From the NCBI RefSeq assembly GCF_006738645.1, contig NZ_AP019700.1:4012001-4076000 (forward strand): 64,000 nt of DNA. Reading direction: 5' to 3'. This stretch comes from Stella humosa (lineage in GTDB: Bacteria; Pseudomonadota; Alphaproteobacteria; ATCC43930; Allostellaceae). Within the stretch, counting starts at the first letter, position 1; each line of letters begins with the position of its first letter. Positions 26,918 to 35,170 of this stretch are shown in pieces. The position numbers and the translations under genes are program-made. A model generated the notes under the pieces. It had not been told where the DNA came from. It saw nothing but the letters and a program-made list of their open reading frames with translations, and ran no database searches.

Positions 26918-27526
26918 TTGGATGAACTGCTGGACGGCTATCGCCGCTTCCGTTCCGAAGTCTGGCCCAGCGAGCGTGCCCGCTACGAGCAGCTCGCCCG
27001 CCGCGGCCAGCGACCGAAGACCCTGATCGTCGCCTGCTCGGATTCGCGCGTCGACCCGCAAACGGTGTTCGATGCCGCGCCGGGCGAGCTGTTCGTGGTG
27101 CGCAACGTGGCCGGGCTGGTGCCGCCCTACAGCCCCGACGGCGTCTATCACGGCACCAGTGCGGCGCTGGAGTTCGGCGTGCGTGTCCTGAAGGTGGAGA
27201 ACATCGTGGTGCTGGGCCACGCCCAGTGCGGCGGTGTCGCCGCCATGGTCCAGGGGGCGCCGGCCGAGGCGCGCGATTTCGTCGAACCCTGGATGAGCAT
27301 GGGCCGATCAGTCCCCCCGCCCCCGCCTGACGTCACCGACCCAGATGCGATCCTGGACCACTACGAGGTCGAGATCGTCCGCCTGGCGCTGGCCAACCTG
27401 CTGACCTTTCCCTGGATCGCCGAGCCGGTGGCCGCCGGACAACTGGCCCTGCACGGCTTCCGCTTCGGCATCCGGTCGGGCGTGCTGTCGCGCCTGGGCG
27501 AGAACGGGCTGGTCCCGGTGACCTGA
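26918..27526 (+). CDS. Beta-class carbonic anhydrase
   Basis: This 202-residue zinc enzyme interconverts CO2 and bicarbonate. The ligands are visible: Cys40 with Asp42 and Arg44 in C-S-D-S-R, then His101 and Cys104 in G-H-A-Q-C-G-G. The length and the R-N-V-A-G motif fit the beta class. It begins with TTG at 26918, preceded by GGAG at an 8-base spacing. No ATG or GTG lies in frame near the start. It is 64 bp upstream of the ureide-transport operon on the same strand, which may link it to CO2 released from purine/urea breakdown (inference). Confidence 0.93.
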   Translation: MDELLDGYRRFRSEVWPSERARYEQLARRGQRPKTLIVACSDSRVDPQTVFDAAPGELFVVRNVAGLVPPYSPDGVYHGTSAALEFGVRVLKVENIVVLGHAQCGGVAAMVQGAPAEARDFVEPWMSMGRSVPPPPPDVTDPDAILDHYEVEIVRLALANLLTFPWIAEPVAAGQLALHGFRFGIRSGVLSRLGENGLVPVT

Positions 27527-27590
27527 CCGGCCGGTCCTGGCCCACGTCTTGCTTTGCCCCAAGGCAGGTTAGCCATGGGGATGACAAGCG

Positions 27591-28721
27591 GTGCTGGGAT
27601 CGGTCCGCGACGCCGCCATCGAAGCGGGCACATCGGCGGGCAAGCCCGTCGATGTGGAAGGCGTGCTGCATCGTTATGGCGCCATGACCGCCGTCGACCG
27701 GGTGACGCTGTCGGTCGGGGCCGGCGAAGTGCTGGCCCTGCTGGGCCCGTCCGGCTGCGGCAAGACCACGCTCCTGCGCATCATCGGCGGATTCGTCCGG
27801 CAGTCGGCCGGCAGCGTGCGCATCGACGGCAGGCTGGTCGACGACCTGCCGCCCAACCGGCGCAATGTCGGCATCGTCTTCCAGAGCTATGCTCTCTTCC
27901 CGCACATGAGCGTGGCCGAGAACGTGGCCTATGGCCTGAAGGCGCGGGGCTGGGCGCGGGCGCGCGTCGCCCCCCGGGTCGCCCGGATGCTGGAGGTGGT
28001 GCGGCTGGCCGGCTTTGCCGACCGCCTGCCGCGGCAGCTTTCCGGCGGGCAGCAGCAGCGCGTGGCGCTGGCCCGGGCCCTCGCCGTCGGGCCGTCGGTG
28101 CTGCTGCTGGACGAGCCGTTCAGCGCGCTCGACAAGGGCCTGCGCCTCGACATGCAGATCGAGCTGAAACGCCTGCAGCAGCAGTTCGGCCTGACCGCCA
28201 TCCTCGTCACCCACGACCAGGACGAGGCGATGAGCGTCGCCGACCGCATCGCCGTGATGAACCGCGGCCGGGTCGAACAGTGCGACAGCCCCGTCGCGGT
28301 CTATGACCGGCCGGCCAGCCTGTTCGTCAGCGGTTTCGTGGGTACGTCGAACCGCCTGGCCGGTCGCATCACCGCGGTGGAGGGCGCCGAAGCCGGGCTG
28401 GCGCTGGACGCCGGCGGCACCGTCGTCCTGCCGGCGGTGGCGGGCCTGTCGGGCGGCAGCCGGGCCATCATGGTGGTGCGGCCGGAGCAGCTCGTGCTGT
28501 CCGATCGCGAGGGGCCGGGTCGCTGGCCGGTCACGCGCCGGCTGTCCGTCCCGCTTGGGCCGGACCTCGTTCACGACCTGGAGACCACCGACGGCACGGC
28601 CCTGAAGCTGGTGGAGCGCCGCGCGGGCGGCGGGCCGCCCGCCGGCGCCGCGCTATGGTGCGGACTGGCGCCGGGCGCAGAGCCATCCCTTTTCGCCGCA
28701 ACCGACCACACGGGAGATTGA
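27591..28721 (+). CDS. ABC transporter ATP-binding protein (PotA/FbpC-like) of the ureide operon
   Basis: This protein of 376 residues has Walker A GPSGCGKTT, Q-loop FQSYALFPHMSV, signature LSGGQQQR and Walker B LLLDEPFSALD, plus a C-terminal TOBE-type beta domain after ~250 (VRPEQLVL). It powers the adjacent SBP-permease set at the inner membrane. The start is set at GTG 27591 because the ORF opens there, but its ribosome-binding site is weak and the first ~20 residues are not conserved-looking, so the true start could differ. The gap to the binding-protein gene is only 5 bp. Confidence 0.9.
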   Translation: MLGSVRDAAIEAGTSAGKPVDVEGVLHRYGAMTAVDRVTLSVGAGEVLALLGPSGCGKTTLLRIIGGFVRQSAGSVRIDGRLVDDLPPNRRNVGIVFQSYALFPHMSVAENVAYGLKARGWARARVAPRVARMLEVVRLAGFADRLPRQLSGGQQQRVALARALAVGPSVLLLDEPFSALDKGLRLDMQIELKRLQQQFGLTAILVTHDQDEAMSVADRIAVMNRGRVEQCDSPVAVYDRPASLFVSGFVGTSNRLAGRITAVEGAEAGLALDAGGTVVLPAVAGLSGGSRAIMVVRPEQLVLSDREGPGRWPVTRRLSVPLGPDLVHDLETTDGTALKLVERRAGGGPPAGAALWCGLAPGAEPSLFAATDHTGD

Positions 28722-28726
28722 CCGCC

Positions 28727-29749
28727 ATGAGACTGGACCGCCGTCGCTTCCTCGCCGGCTCCGCGGCACTGGGTGCCGTGGGCCTCGGCATCCGCCCCGC
28801 CTGGGCCAAAGGCTCCGTCACGGCCGCCGTCTATCCCGGCTCGTGGGAGGAGGCGTTCCGCGGCATCGTCGCGCCCGCGCTCGACAAGGCCCATGGCGTC
28901 CAGCTCGAGATGCAGGCCCTCTATGCGGTCGACCAGATCGCCAAGGCGCGCGCCGCCCGCGGCCAGCCGACCTTCGACGTCTTCGTGCTCGACCCGGGCC
29001 CGCGGGTGAGCGGCATCGAGGCCGGCGTCTTCGACAAGTTCACCCCGTCCAAGCTGACCAACCTCGGCGCGGTGCCGGCGGGGCTGGCCGACGAATGGGG
29101 CGTGACGGTGGCGGCCCAGGTGGTCGGCATCGCCTACAACCCCAAGAAGCTGCCGCCGCCCAAGGACTGGGACGACCTGCTGAAGGACCCCTGGGTGTCG
29201 CGCCTGGGCCTGACCGGATTCCAGACCACCTTCGGCACCGTCTCCATCATCGAGATCGCGCGGCGCTTTGGCGGGTCCGAGACGAATGTCGACCCGTTCT
29301 TCGTGGAGATGCGCAAGGTCCTGTCCAAGGTCGCCACGATCGGCACGCCGCAATCCATGGCCGGCCTCTACCAGCAGGGGCAGTGCGACGTCCTCTATAC
29401 CAACACCCAGACCGTCTCGACCCTGAAGGGCCGCGGCGTCGACATCGAGTTCGTGAAGCCGGCATCGGGTGCCGTCGCCTTCTTCACGACCATGCACCTG
29501 GCCAAGGGTGCTGCCGAGCCCGAGAACGCCTATCGCTACATCGACACGGTGATCGGGCGCGACGTGCAGGCGGCCCTGATCCAGCCGCCCTGGAACTTCG
29601 TGCCGGTGAACAGGGAGGTGGCGCTTGGGCCCGAGCTGCCGATGAAGACCCTGGACGAGATGGCGGGCTTCGTGCGCCACGACTGGACCAAGATCAACCC
29701 GCTGCGCGCCGGCTGGATCGAGCGGTTCAACAAGGAAGTGGCCAAGTAG
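28727..29749 (+). CDS. Periplasmic substrate-binding protein (PotD/family 1-like), Tat-exported
   Basis: This protein of about 340 residues begins with a twin-arginine signal (D-R-R-R-F-L-A-G, then a hydrophobic stretch ending P-A-W-A). It would fold in the cytoplasm before export and bind its ligand in the periplasm. The mature part shows the alternating alpha/beta pattern of polyamine/iron-type binding proteins (VYPGSWEEAF at the start, then VLDPGPRVSGIE, GIAYNPKKLPPPKDWDDLL and a late AYRYIDTVIG). The operon also encodes ureidoglycolate lyase and allantoinase, so an allantoin/ureide ligand is inferred rather than a polyamine. Confidence 0.9.
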   Translation: MRLDRRRFLAGSAALGAVGLGIRPAWAKGSVTAAVYPGSWEEAFRGIVAPALDKAHGVQLEMQALYAVDQIAKARAARGQPTFDVFVLDPGPRVSGIEAGVFDKFTPSKLTNLGAVPAGLADEWGVTVAAQVVGIAYNPKKLPPPKDWDDLLKDPWVSRLGLTGFQTTFGTVSIIEIARRFGGSETNVDPFFVEMRKVLSKVATIGTPQSMAGLYQQGQCDVLYTNTQTVSTLKGRGVDIEFVKPASGAVAFFTTMHLAKGAAEPENAYRYIDTVIGRDVQAALIQPPWNFVPVNREVALGPELPMKTLDEMAGFVRHDWTKINPLRAGWIERFNKEVAK

Positions 29750-29756
29750 GCGGCCG

Positions 29757-30641
29757 ATGGCGGTGGCGGCGCGACGGGGTGGAGGACGATTGCGACTGGC
29801 GGAGTGGCAGCTTGCCATGCCGCTCACCCTGGCGTTTGCCGCCTTCTTCCTGGCACCGCTGCTGATCCTGGCGGCGATCAGCACATTCGACGACGACCAG
29901 CTCGCCCGCGTCGGCTTCGCCCAGTGGATCAAGTTCCTGGGCGATCCCTTCTACTGGCGGGTGGTGCGCGACACGCTGGCGCTGGGCCTGATGACGGTGG
30001 CGGCGACGGTACTGGTGGGCTTTCCCCTGGCGCTCGTCTTCGTCGAGGCGAGCCCACGCTGGCAGCGGGTGCTGCTCTTCGTCATCGTCCTGCCGCTGCT
30101 GACGTCCGTGGTGGTGCGGACCTTCGCCTGGATCGTCATCCTCGGCCAGGAGGGGGTGATCAACCGCACGATCATGGCGCTCGGCCTGTCGCCCGCGCCC
30201 TTGCGCCTGCTCCAGACCGAGTTCGGGCTGATCCTGGCGCTGACCCAGATCGAGATGCCGCTGCTGCTGCTGCCGCTGCTGGGGGTGATGAGCCGCCTCG
30301 ACCCCGCGCTGGGCGACGCCTCGCAGGCGCTGGGCGCATCGCGCTGGCGCACGCTGTTCCGCGTCACCCTGCCTCTGGCCGTGCCGGGTCTGGTGTCGGG
30401 CTGCCTGCTGGTCTTCGCCTCCAGCACGACCGCCTTCATCTCGCAGTCGGTGATCGGCGGCAACCGGCTGGTCTACCTGCCGCTCGTCATCTGGCAGCAG
30501 TCGCTGGTCGTCTACAATTGGCCGCTGGCGGCCGTGGCCGCCCTGACGCTGCTGGTATCGGTCTCGGCCTGCGTCGTCGCCATATCCGCGCTCGGGCGGC
30601 AGATCGCCGGCGGCCGGGCGGCGGGGGTGGCCCATGGCTAG
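29757..30641 (+). CDS. ABC transporter permease (PotB-like)
   Basis: This 294-residue inner-membrane protein has six predicted helices. The coupling motif is GDASQALGASRWRTLFRVTLPLAVPGL. It forms the channel with the next gene, which it overlaps by 8 bp. It belongs to the same operon as the ATPase, the SBP and the ureide enzymes. Confidence 0.92.
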   Translation: MAVAARRGGGRLRLAEWQLAMPLTLAFAAFFLAPLLILAAISTFDDDQLARVGFAQWIKFLGDPFYWRVVRDTLALGLMTVAATVLVGFPLALVFVEASPRWQRVLLFVIVLPLLTSVVVRTFAWIVILGQEGVINRTIMALGLSPAPLRLLQTEFGLILALTQIEMPLLLLPLLGVMSRLDPALGDASQALGASRWRTLFRVTLPLAVPGLVSGCLLVFASSTTAFISQSVIGGNRLVYLPLVIWQQSLVVYNWPLAAVAALTLLVSVSACVVAISALGRQIAGGRAAGVAHG

Positions 30642-31455
30642 GCGGCGCAGCGCGGCCGACATCTCCTATGCGCTGGTGGTCGGCGGCCTGGCCGCGCTGG
30701 CGCTGCTGATCCTGGTCGGGCCGGTCGTCATCGTCCTGCTGACGTCCTTCACCGACGGCCGCTCGCTGCGGTTCCCGCCGGCGGGGCTGTCGACGCAGTG
30801 GTACGAGATGCTGTTCGATCCGGCGCGCTCGCGCCCGATCCATCGCGCCGCCGGCAACAGCCTCTATGTCGCGGCGATGGCCACGGGGGCGGCCGTCATC
30901 CTGGGCACGCTGGCGGCCATCGGCATCGCGCGCCGCGGCCAGGGCTGGGCGCGCGCGCTCGACACCCTCTTCATGTCCCCGCTGATCCTGCCCGGCATCG
31001 CCTTCGGGCTGGCGGCCCTCATGTACTTCACGCTGATCGGCCTGCGCCCGTCCCTCGACCTGATCGCGCTGGGCCATGTCATCGTCATCGTGCCCTTCGT
31101 GCTGCGCACGACCTCGGCCAGCCTGTCGCAGCTCGACCCCGCCTTGCTGGAAAGCTCGGCCAGCCTGGGGGCCGGCTGGTTCTACACCTTCCGCCGGGTG
31201 ACCCTGCCGACCATCGCCCCCGGCATCGCCGCCGGGGCCTTCCTGGCCTTCATCGCCTCGCTCGACAACGTGCCGGTGTCGCTGTTCCTGGCGGGCCCGC
31301 GCAGCGACATGCTGCCGATCCGCATGTGGGGCATGATGGAAAGCACGCTCGACGTGCGGGTGGCGGCCGTATCGGGTGTCTTGATCGTGGCCGTGCTGGC
31401 GCTGATGCTGCTGATGGAGCGCCTGACCGGCCTCACCCGCCGCATGTCGATTTGA
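30634..31455 (+). CDS. ABC transporter permease (PotC-like)
   Basis: This 273-residue second permease has six helices, with the first after a basic R-R-R-S start. The coupling motif is LESSASLGAGWFYTFRRVTLPTIAPG, and the C-terminal helix ends M-E-R-L-T-G-L-T-R-R. It overlaps the upstream permease by 8 bp and is followed after 8 bp by the ureidoglycolate lyase gene, indicating a single transcript. Confidence 0.92.
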   Translation: MARRRSAADISYALVVGGLAALALLILVGPVVIVLLTSFTDGRSLRFPPAGLSTQWYEMLFDPARSRPIHRAAGNSLYVAAMATGAAVILGTLAAIGIARRGQGWARALDTLFMSPLILPGIAFGLAALMYFTLIGLRPSLDLIALGHVIVIVPFVLRTTSASLSQLDPALLESSASLGAGWFYTFRRVTLPTIAPGIAAGAFLAFIASLDNVPVSLFLAGPRSDMLPIRMWGMMESTLDVRVAAVSGVLIVAVLALMLLMERLTGLTRRMSI

Positions 31456-31463
31456 GGGACCCG

Positions 31464-31940
31464 ATGGAACTGACCGCCCAGAAGCTGACCGCGGAGGCAT
31501 TCGCCCCCTATGGCGAGGTGCTGGCCCTGCCCGAGGGCACCGGCCGCAGCTATTTCGAGGATGCACTCGGCAACCTGCGGCCGGGCGCGCGGGCCAGCCT
31601 GTCGATGTCCGTCCGGGCACCGCTCGACGCCCTGCCCTTGCAGGCCAACCTGCTGGAGCGGCACGAATTCTCGTCCCAGAGCTTCGTTGCCATCGACGCG
31701 TCGCGCTGGATCGTCATCGTCTGCCCCCATGCCGCCGACGGCGGGCCGGACGTGGCCCAGGCCATCGCCTTCGTCGCCGGCCCGGGCCAGGGCGTGACCT
31801 ACCGCCCGAACGTCTGGCACCACGGGCTGACGGTGCTGGACCGGCCCGGCAGCTTTGCCGTCTTCATGTGGCGCGACGGCACCAAGGGCGACGAGGAGTT
31901 CGTGCCAGTCGCCCCCTTCACCGTCCATGTTCCGGACTGA
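31464..31940 (+). CDS. allA: Ureidoglycolate lyase (AllA)
   Basis: This 158-residue cupin-fold enzyme releases urea from ureidoglycolate to give glyoxylate, a late step of allantoin/purine degradation. The family features present are TAEAFAPYGEVL at the N-terminus, a central L-E-R-H-E-F-S-S-Q-S-F metal/substrate strand, and Y-R-P-N-V-W-H-H-G followed by F-M-W-R-D. The length is right (E. coli AllA is about 160). It lies between the transporter genes and puuE, so the operon encodes uptake plus two ureide enzymes. The intermediate allantoate-hydrolysing step is not encoded here. Confidence 0.92.
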   Translation: MELTAQKLTAEAFAPYGEVLALPEGTGRSYFEDALGNLRPGARASLSMSVRAPLDALPLQANLLERHEFSSQSFVAIDASRWIVIVCPHAADGGPDVAQAIAFVAGPGQGVTYRPNVWHHGLTVLDRPGSFAVFMWRDGTKGDEEFVPVAPFTVHVPD

Positions 31941-31955
31941 GCACGGGAGATAGCG

Positions 31956-32864
31956 ATGCCCTGGCAGCCCACCCGCGACTTCGTCGGCTACGGCCGCACC
32001 CCGCCCGACCCACAATGGCCGAACGGGGCCAGGCTCGCGATCAACTTCGTCATGAACTACGAGGAAGGGTCGGAGCCGTCGGTGCAGGATGGCGAGGGGA
32101 TGACCGAGCTGGGCCTGACCGAGGCGCACGGCCTGAACCAGGGGGTCAAGGGCCGCGACCTCGCCGGCGAGAGCATGTTCGAATATGGCAGCCGCGTCGG
32201 CTTCTGGCGTCTCCTGCGCCTGTTCGAGGAACGCGGCCTGCCGATGACGGTATTCGGCTGCGCCCTGGCGCTGGAGCGCAACACCGAGGCCGCCGCCGCC
32301 ATCCGGGCGGCCGGCTACGACGTGTGCTGCCATGGCTGGCGCTGGATCAAGCATTTCGAGCTGTCGGAGGAGGAGGAGCGGGAACATATCCGCAAGGCCG
32401 TCGCCTCCCTGCAGAAGACGGTCGGCGAGCGCCCCTATGGCTGGTACTGCCGCTACGGACCCAGCGTGAACACCCGCCGGCTGGTCGCCGAGGAAGGCGG
32501 CTTCCTCTATGATTCCGACAGCTATGCCGACGAGCTGCCCTTCTGGCAGACGGTCGAGGGCCAGCCCCACCTGGTCGTGCCCTATTCGCTCACCAACAAC
32601 GACGGCAAGTATGCCGGCTGGATGGGCACGTCCGACCAGTGGTTCTCCTTCATCCGCGACGCGGTCGACATGCTGTGGCGCGAGGGGGCCAAGACGCCGA
32701 AGATGATGTCGGTCGGCCTGCACATGCGCCTCATCGGCCACCCCGCGCGGGCCGCCGGGCTGGAACGGCTGCTGGACCATGTGATGGGCATGGAAGGCGT
32801 CTGGGTCACCCGCCGGATCGAGATCGCGGAGCACTGGCGCCGGGTGCATCCGTTCGCGGGTTAG
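31956..32864 (+). CDS. puuE: PuuE-type allantoinase (polysaccharide-deacetylase fold)
   Basis: This 302-residue member of the NodB/polysaccharide-deacetylase superfamily belongs to the metal-independent allantoinase branch, which opens the allantoin ring to allantoate. Diagnostic segments are R-D-F-x-G-Y-G-R-x-P-P-x-P-x-W-P at residues 7-22, N-Y-E-E-G-S-E near 33, E-Y-G-S-R-x-G-F-W-R, C-C-H-G-W-R-W and W-Y-C-R-Y-G-P-S. The ATG at 31956 has GGGAGA at about 6 bases. A hairpin terminator follows immediately, so this is the last gene of the operon. Confidence 0.95.
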   Translation: MPWQPTRDFVGYGRTPPDPQWPNGARLAINFVMNYEEGSEPSVQDGEGMTELGLTEAHGLNQGVKGRDLAGESMFEYGSRVGFWRLLRLFEERGLPMTVFGCALALERNTEAAAAIRAAGYDVCCHGWRWIKHFELSEEEEREHIRKAVASLQKTVGERPYGWYCRYGPSVNTRRLVAEEGGFLYDSDSYADELPFWQTVEGQPHLVVPYSLTNNDGKYAGWMGTSDQWFSFIRDAVDMLWREGAKTPKMMSVGLHMRLIGHPARAAGLERLLDHVMGMEGVWVTRRIEIAEHWRRVHPFAG

Positions 32865-32872
32865 CGTCGACG

Positions 32873-32898
32873 AAGGCGGGGCCGGATCGCCCCGCCTT
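32873..32898. terminator. Bidirectional terminator between puuE and a convergent gene
   Basis: The perfect 9-bp stem AAGGCGGGG / CCCCGCCTT has an 8-base loop. It is located 8 bp after the puuE stop and 11 bp before the stop of the convergent membrane-protein gene. The A/T ends of the stem supply a short T-run on both strands (CTTCT rightward, CTTCG leftward). Confidence 0.7.
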
Positions 32899-32909
32899 CT
32901 GCCAGGCGC

Positions 32910-33323
32910 TCACCGGGCGGACCGGCGCAGGCCCAGATACTGCAGGTCGGCGAAGGCCAGGACGGTGACGGCCTGGACCAGCACGAAGGCGATGCCGAGG
33001 CCCGTCGGCGCCACCCAGCCCGACGCCAGCAGGATGAGGCAGTCGGCCGCCCACAGGACGTTGAGCACGATCACCGCCCACACCGCGCCGCGCGGGGGGG
33101 CCGGCCGGCGGGCGAGCCAGGCCAGGAAAAGCGCGTAGGGCAGCAGGGCCAGGCCAGCCCAGCGCAGCAGCGGCACCGGCAGGCCGAGCAGGCCCGACAG
33201 CGGGTCGGCGCCGGCCGCCATCAGCAGGCCGCAGGCGCCACTGACGGCGGCATCGCCGGCGAGCGACCACCACAGCAGCGAACGGGCAGGCGCGGCAGCC
33301 GGGATCGAACTGGTCTTGGACAT
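32910..33323 (-). CDS. Uncharacterised small integral membrane protein (four TM)
   Basis: This 137-residue protein is almost entirely hydrophobic, with four predicted helices (about 15-40, 45-68, 78-100, 105-128) and short basic loops (L-A-R-R-P). The tail G-L-R-R-S-A-R is positive, so the C-terminus is probably cytoplasmic. The ATG at 33323 has GAGGAG at a 6-base spacing and is preferred over 33344. No family is recognised with confidence. It is convergent with puuE and leftward downstream of two other unknown envelope genes. Confidence 0.72.
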   Translation of the reverse strand: MSKTSSIPAAAPARSLLWWSLAGDAAVSGACGLLMAAGADPLSGLLGLPVPLLRWAGLALLPYALFLAWLARRPAPPRGAVWAVIVLNVLWAADCLILLASGWVAPTGLGIAFVLVQAVTVLAFADLQYLGLRRSAR

Positions 33324-33401
33324 GGCTAGCTCCTCTTCAGGCAAGTGCGGGTCATGGCCCGCAACTGCCGCGAAGATGAGCCCCGGCTGGTGCCGGGTCG
33401 A

Positions 33402-34154
33402 TTATCTGGCAGGTAACGGCGTCGCCTCCGTCGGGGGCGAGGGCGGGCTGGATTCGAGGCTGCGTTCGGCGCCGAGCACCAGCCCTTCCCATCGCGTCCT
33501 GGCCAGCGCCGTGGCTTCGTAGCGGCGATAGCCCCAGGTCAGGGCCGTCGTCGCCAGGGCGGTGGCGACGCCGGCCAGCCCGGCCGCGCCATAGGCAACG
33601 AAGTCGTTGAGCGGGGCCACCGCGGCGATCCCGCCCAGCTTGCCGCCGGCGACCGGCGCCAGCGCCGGCACGGCGGCCGCCGCACCCGTCGTGGCCGATG
33701 CAGCGACGCCCGAGACGGCGACCGCCGAGCCGCCGGCCAGCGCCTTGGCGGCGAGCCACAGCGTCGCCGCCTGGACCCCGACGAAGACCGTGTCGATCGC
33801 CTCGTTCTCGAGCATCCCGGCCAACGCCTTGGCCGGCGAGGTGCGCCCGTCCAGCACGTCATAGGCGGTCAGCGCCATGCCGAGGCCCGAGGGCAGCGGC
33901 AGGCGGGACTTGGCGACCTGAAGGCTGCTGACCAGAAACAGCGCGGCGATGCCGTCGCCCGGCGGCGCCATGCCCCACGAGGGCGTCGGCGCGCCCTGGG
34001 ACAACGCCCCGGCCGGGGCGGCGACGGGCAGGGCGGCCTCCCCCGCCGACAGCGCCCGGCTCGCCATGTCGAGAGCCGACCGACCCGGTTCGGCCATCGC
34101 CGGGCTGGCCGCCAGGGCGAGCGCGGCCACCGCTGCGCCGCGGAACCGGGGCAA
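33402..34154 (-). CDS. Uncharacterised exported/membrane protein
   Basis: This protein of about 250 residues starts with a signal peptide (P-R-F-R-G-A-A-V-A-A-L-A-L-A-A-S-P-A-M-A). Further hydrophobic Ala/Gly/Val-rich stretches in the centre (LWLAAKALAGGSAVAVSGVA and YGAAGLAGVATALATTALTW) could be helical hairpins. The C-terminal part is hydrophilic (R-R-Y-E-A-T-A-L-A-R-T-R-W-E-G). The start is TTG 34154, which follows the stop of the upstream gene by one base and is preceded by GGGAGAG, so translation is probably coupled. I recognise no family. Confidence 0.6.
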   Translation of the reverse strand: MPRFRGAAVAALALAASPAMAEPGRSALDMASRALSAGEAALPVAAPAGALSQGAPTPSWGMAPPGDGIAALFLVSSLQVAKSRLPLPSGLGMALTAYDVLDGRTSPAKALAGMLENEAIDTVFVGVQAATLWLAAKALAGGSAVAVSGVAASATTGAAAAVPALAPVAGGKLGGIAAVAPLNDFVAYGAAGLAGVATALATTALTWGYRRYEATALARTRWEGLVLGAERSLESSPPSPPTEATPLPAR

Positions 34155-34155
34155 C

Positions 34156-35019
34156 CTACATCTCTCCCGGCTGGCGCTTCGGCGCCGCCACCAGTTGCGC
34201 CACCACCCGGATGCGCGCGTCCGGGCCGAGTTCGAGCCACAGGCGTTGGAACAGGTCGCCATGCACGGCCTGGACGGCCGGCCCCAGCAGGCGCACCTCG
34301 ATCGGACCCAGCCCCTCCAACATCCGCGCCTCGACCTCGGGCGTGCCCGCGCCCCGCAGCGGAATGTCGCTGAGGTTGGACCTGGCCCAGCCATCCAGCG
34401 CCCGCGCCCGCTCCAGCGCCCAGAGGTCGTAGCGCCGCTGCTGCTCGCGGCCCCACGCGCCATAGGCATCCTCCAACAGCCGCTGCAGCCGGCGCAGCTC
34501 GCCGTCCGTGTCGGCATCGCCCGCCTCGGCCTGGGCCCGGGCCAGTGCCACGCGGGCTGCGGCTAGGTCATCCATCGCCTGGCGGGCCGGAATGCCCGCG
34601 ACGATGCCGTCATGCTGCCGCAGCGCGTCCAGCACCGGCGCCAGGGCGGTCTGGCGGCTGGTTCCGCGGGCGGCGGCGATCCGGCCGCGCAGTTCCGCGA
34701 CCGCCGCCGCGCGGCAGGCTCCATGGCGGTGCAGCCGCGCCTCGACGGCGGACAACGTGCCGGCCGCCGCCGCCAGGAGCCGCCCCGCCTCCCACGTCGT
34801 CAACGTCGGCGCGGCGGCGTCGAGCAGCAGCGTGCCGACCTCCGCCAGCCGGTCGTCCGCCAGGCGGCATTCGTCGACCAGCGGCTGCCCGACGCGGGCC
34901 CGGTGCCGATCGAGCGCCACCGCCCCCGCGGCACCCACCGCCACCCCGAGCAGGAGGGCGACCAGCAGCGGCCAGACGCGGGCGGCCCCTGGGAAGGTGG
35001 CTGCTGTCGGTGAACTCAA
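34156..35019 (-). CDS. Uncharacterised membrane-anchored helical protein
   Basis: This protein of about 287 residues starts at TTG 35019, which has GGAGG at a 7-8 base spacing. A single N-terminal helix ([24 protein letters not shown]) anchors it. The rest is long, Ala/Arg/Leu/Glu-rich and helical, with probable coiled-coil stretches (for example [22 protein letters not shown], then [26 protein letters not shown]). The topology suggests a periplasmic rod. The family is not recognised. It is divergent from the RND adaptor gene at 35171 and one base from the next leftward gene. Longer in-frame readings to 35919 run antisense to the adaptor and are rejected. Confidence 0.62.
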   Translation of the reverse strand: MSSPTAATFPGAARVWPLLVALLLGVAVGAAGAVALDRHRARVGQPLVDECRLADDRLAEVGTLLLDAAAPTLTTWEAGRLLAAAAGTLSAVEARLHRHGACRAAAVAELRGRIAAARGTSRQTALAPVLDALRQHDGIVAGIPARQAMDDLAAARVALARAQAEAGDADTDGELRRLQRLLEDAYGAWGREQQRRYDLWALERARALDGWARSNLSDIPLRGAGTPEVEARMLEGLGPIEVRLLGPAVQAVHGDLFQRLWLELGPDARIRVVAQLVAAPKRQPGEM

Positions 35020-35109
35020 GGCCGTGCCTCCGCCGGTCAATTGCGATATCCGAGGACGGGAACGATGGCTGCCGCTGGCCATCGGCGCAATCGGGGGCTG
35101 GTCGGCGGG

Positions 35110-35141
35110 GATGTTTCGGGGCAACGATGTTTCGGGGCAGC
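35110..35141. repeat. 16-bp tandem duplication in the RND/adaptor promoter region
   Basis: GATGTTTCGGGGCAAC (35110-35125) is followed directly by GATGTTTCGGGGCAGC (35126-35141), with one mismatch. It lies 30-61 bp before the adaptor start and after the divergent TTG start, where an operator would be expected. It may be a regulator binding site or a replication-slippage duplication. Confidence 0.6.
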
Positions 35142-35170
35142 ACTGGCCGCAACGGCAGGAGGGGACTGGC

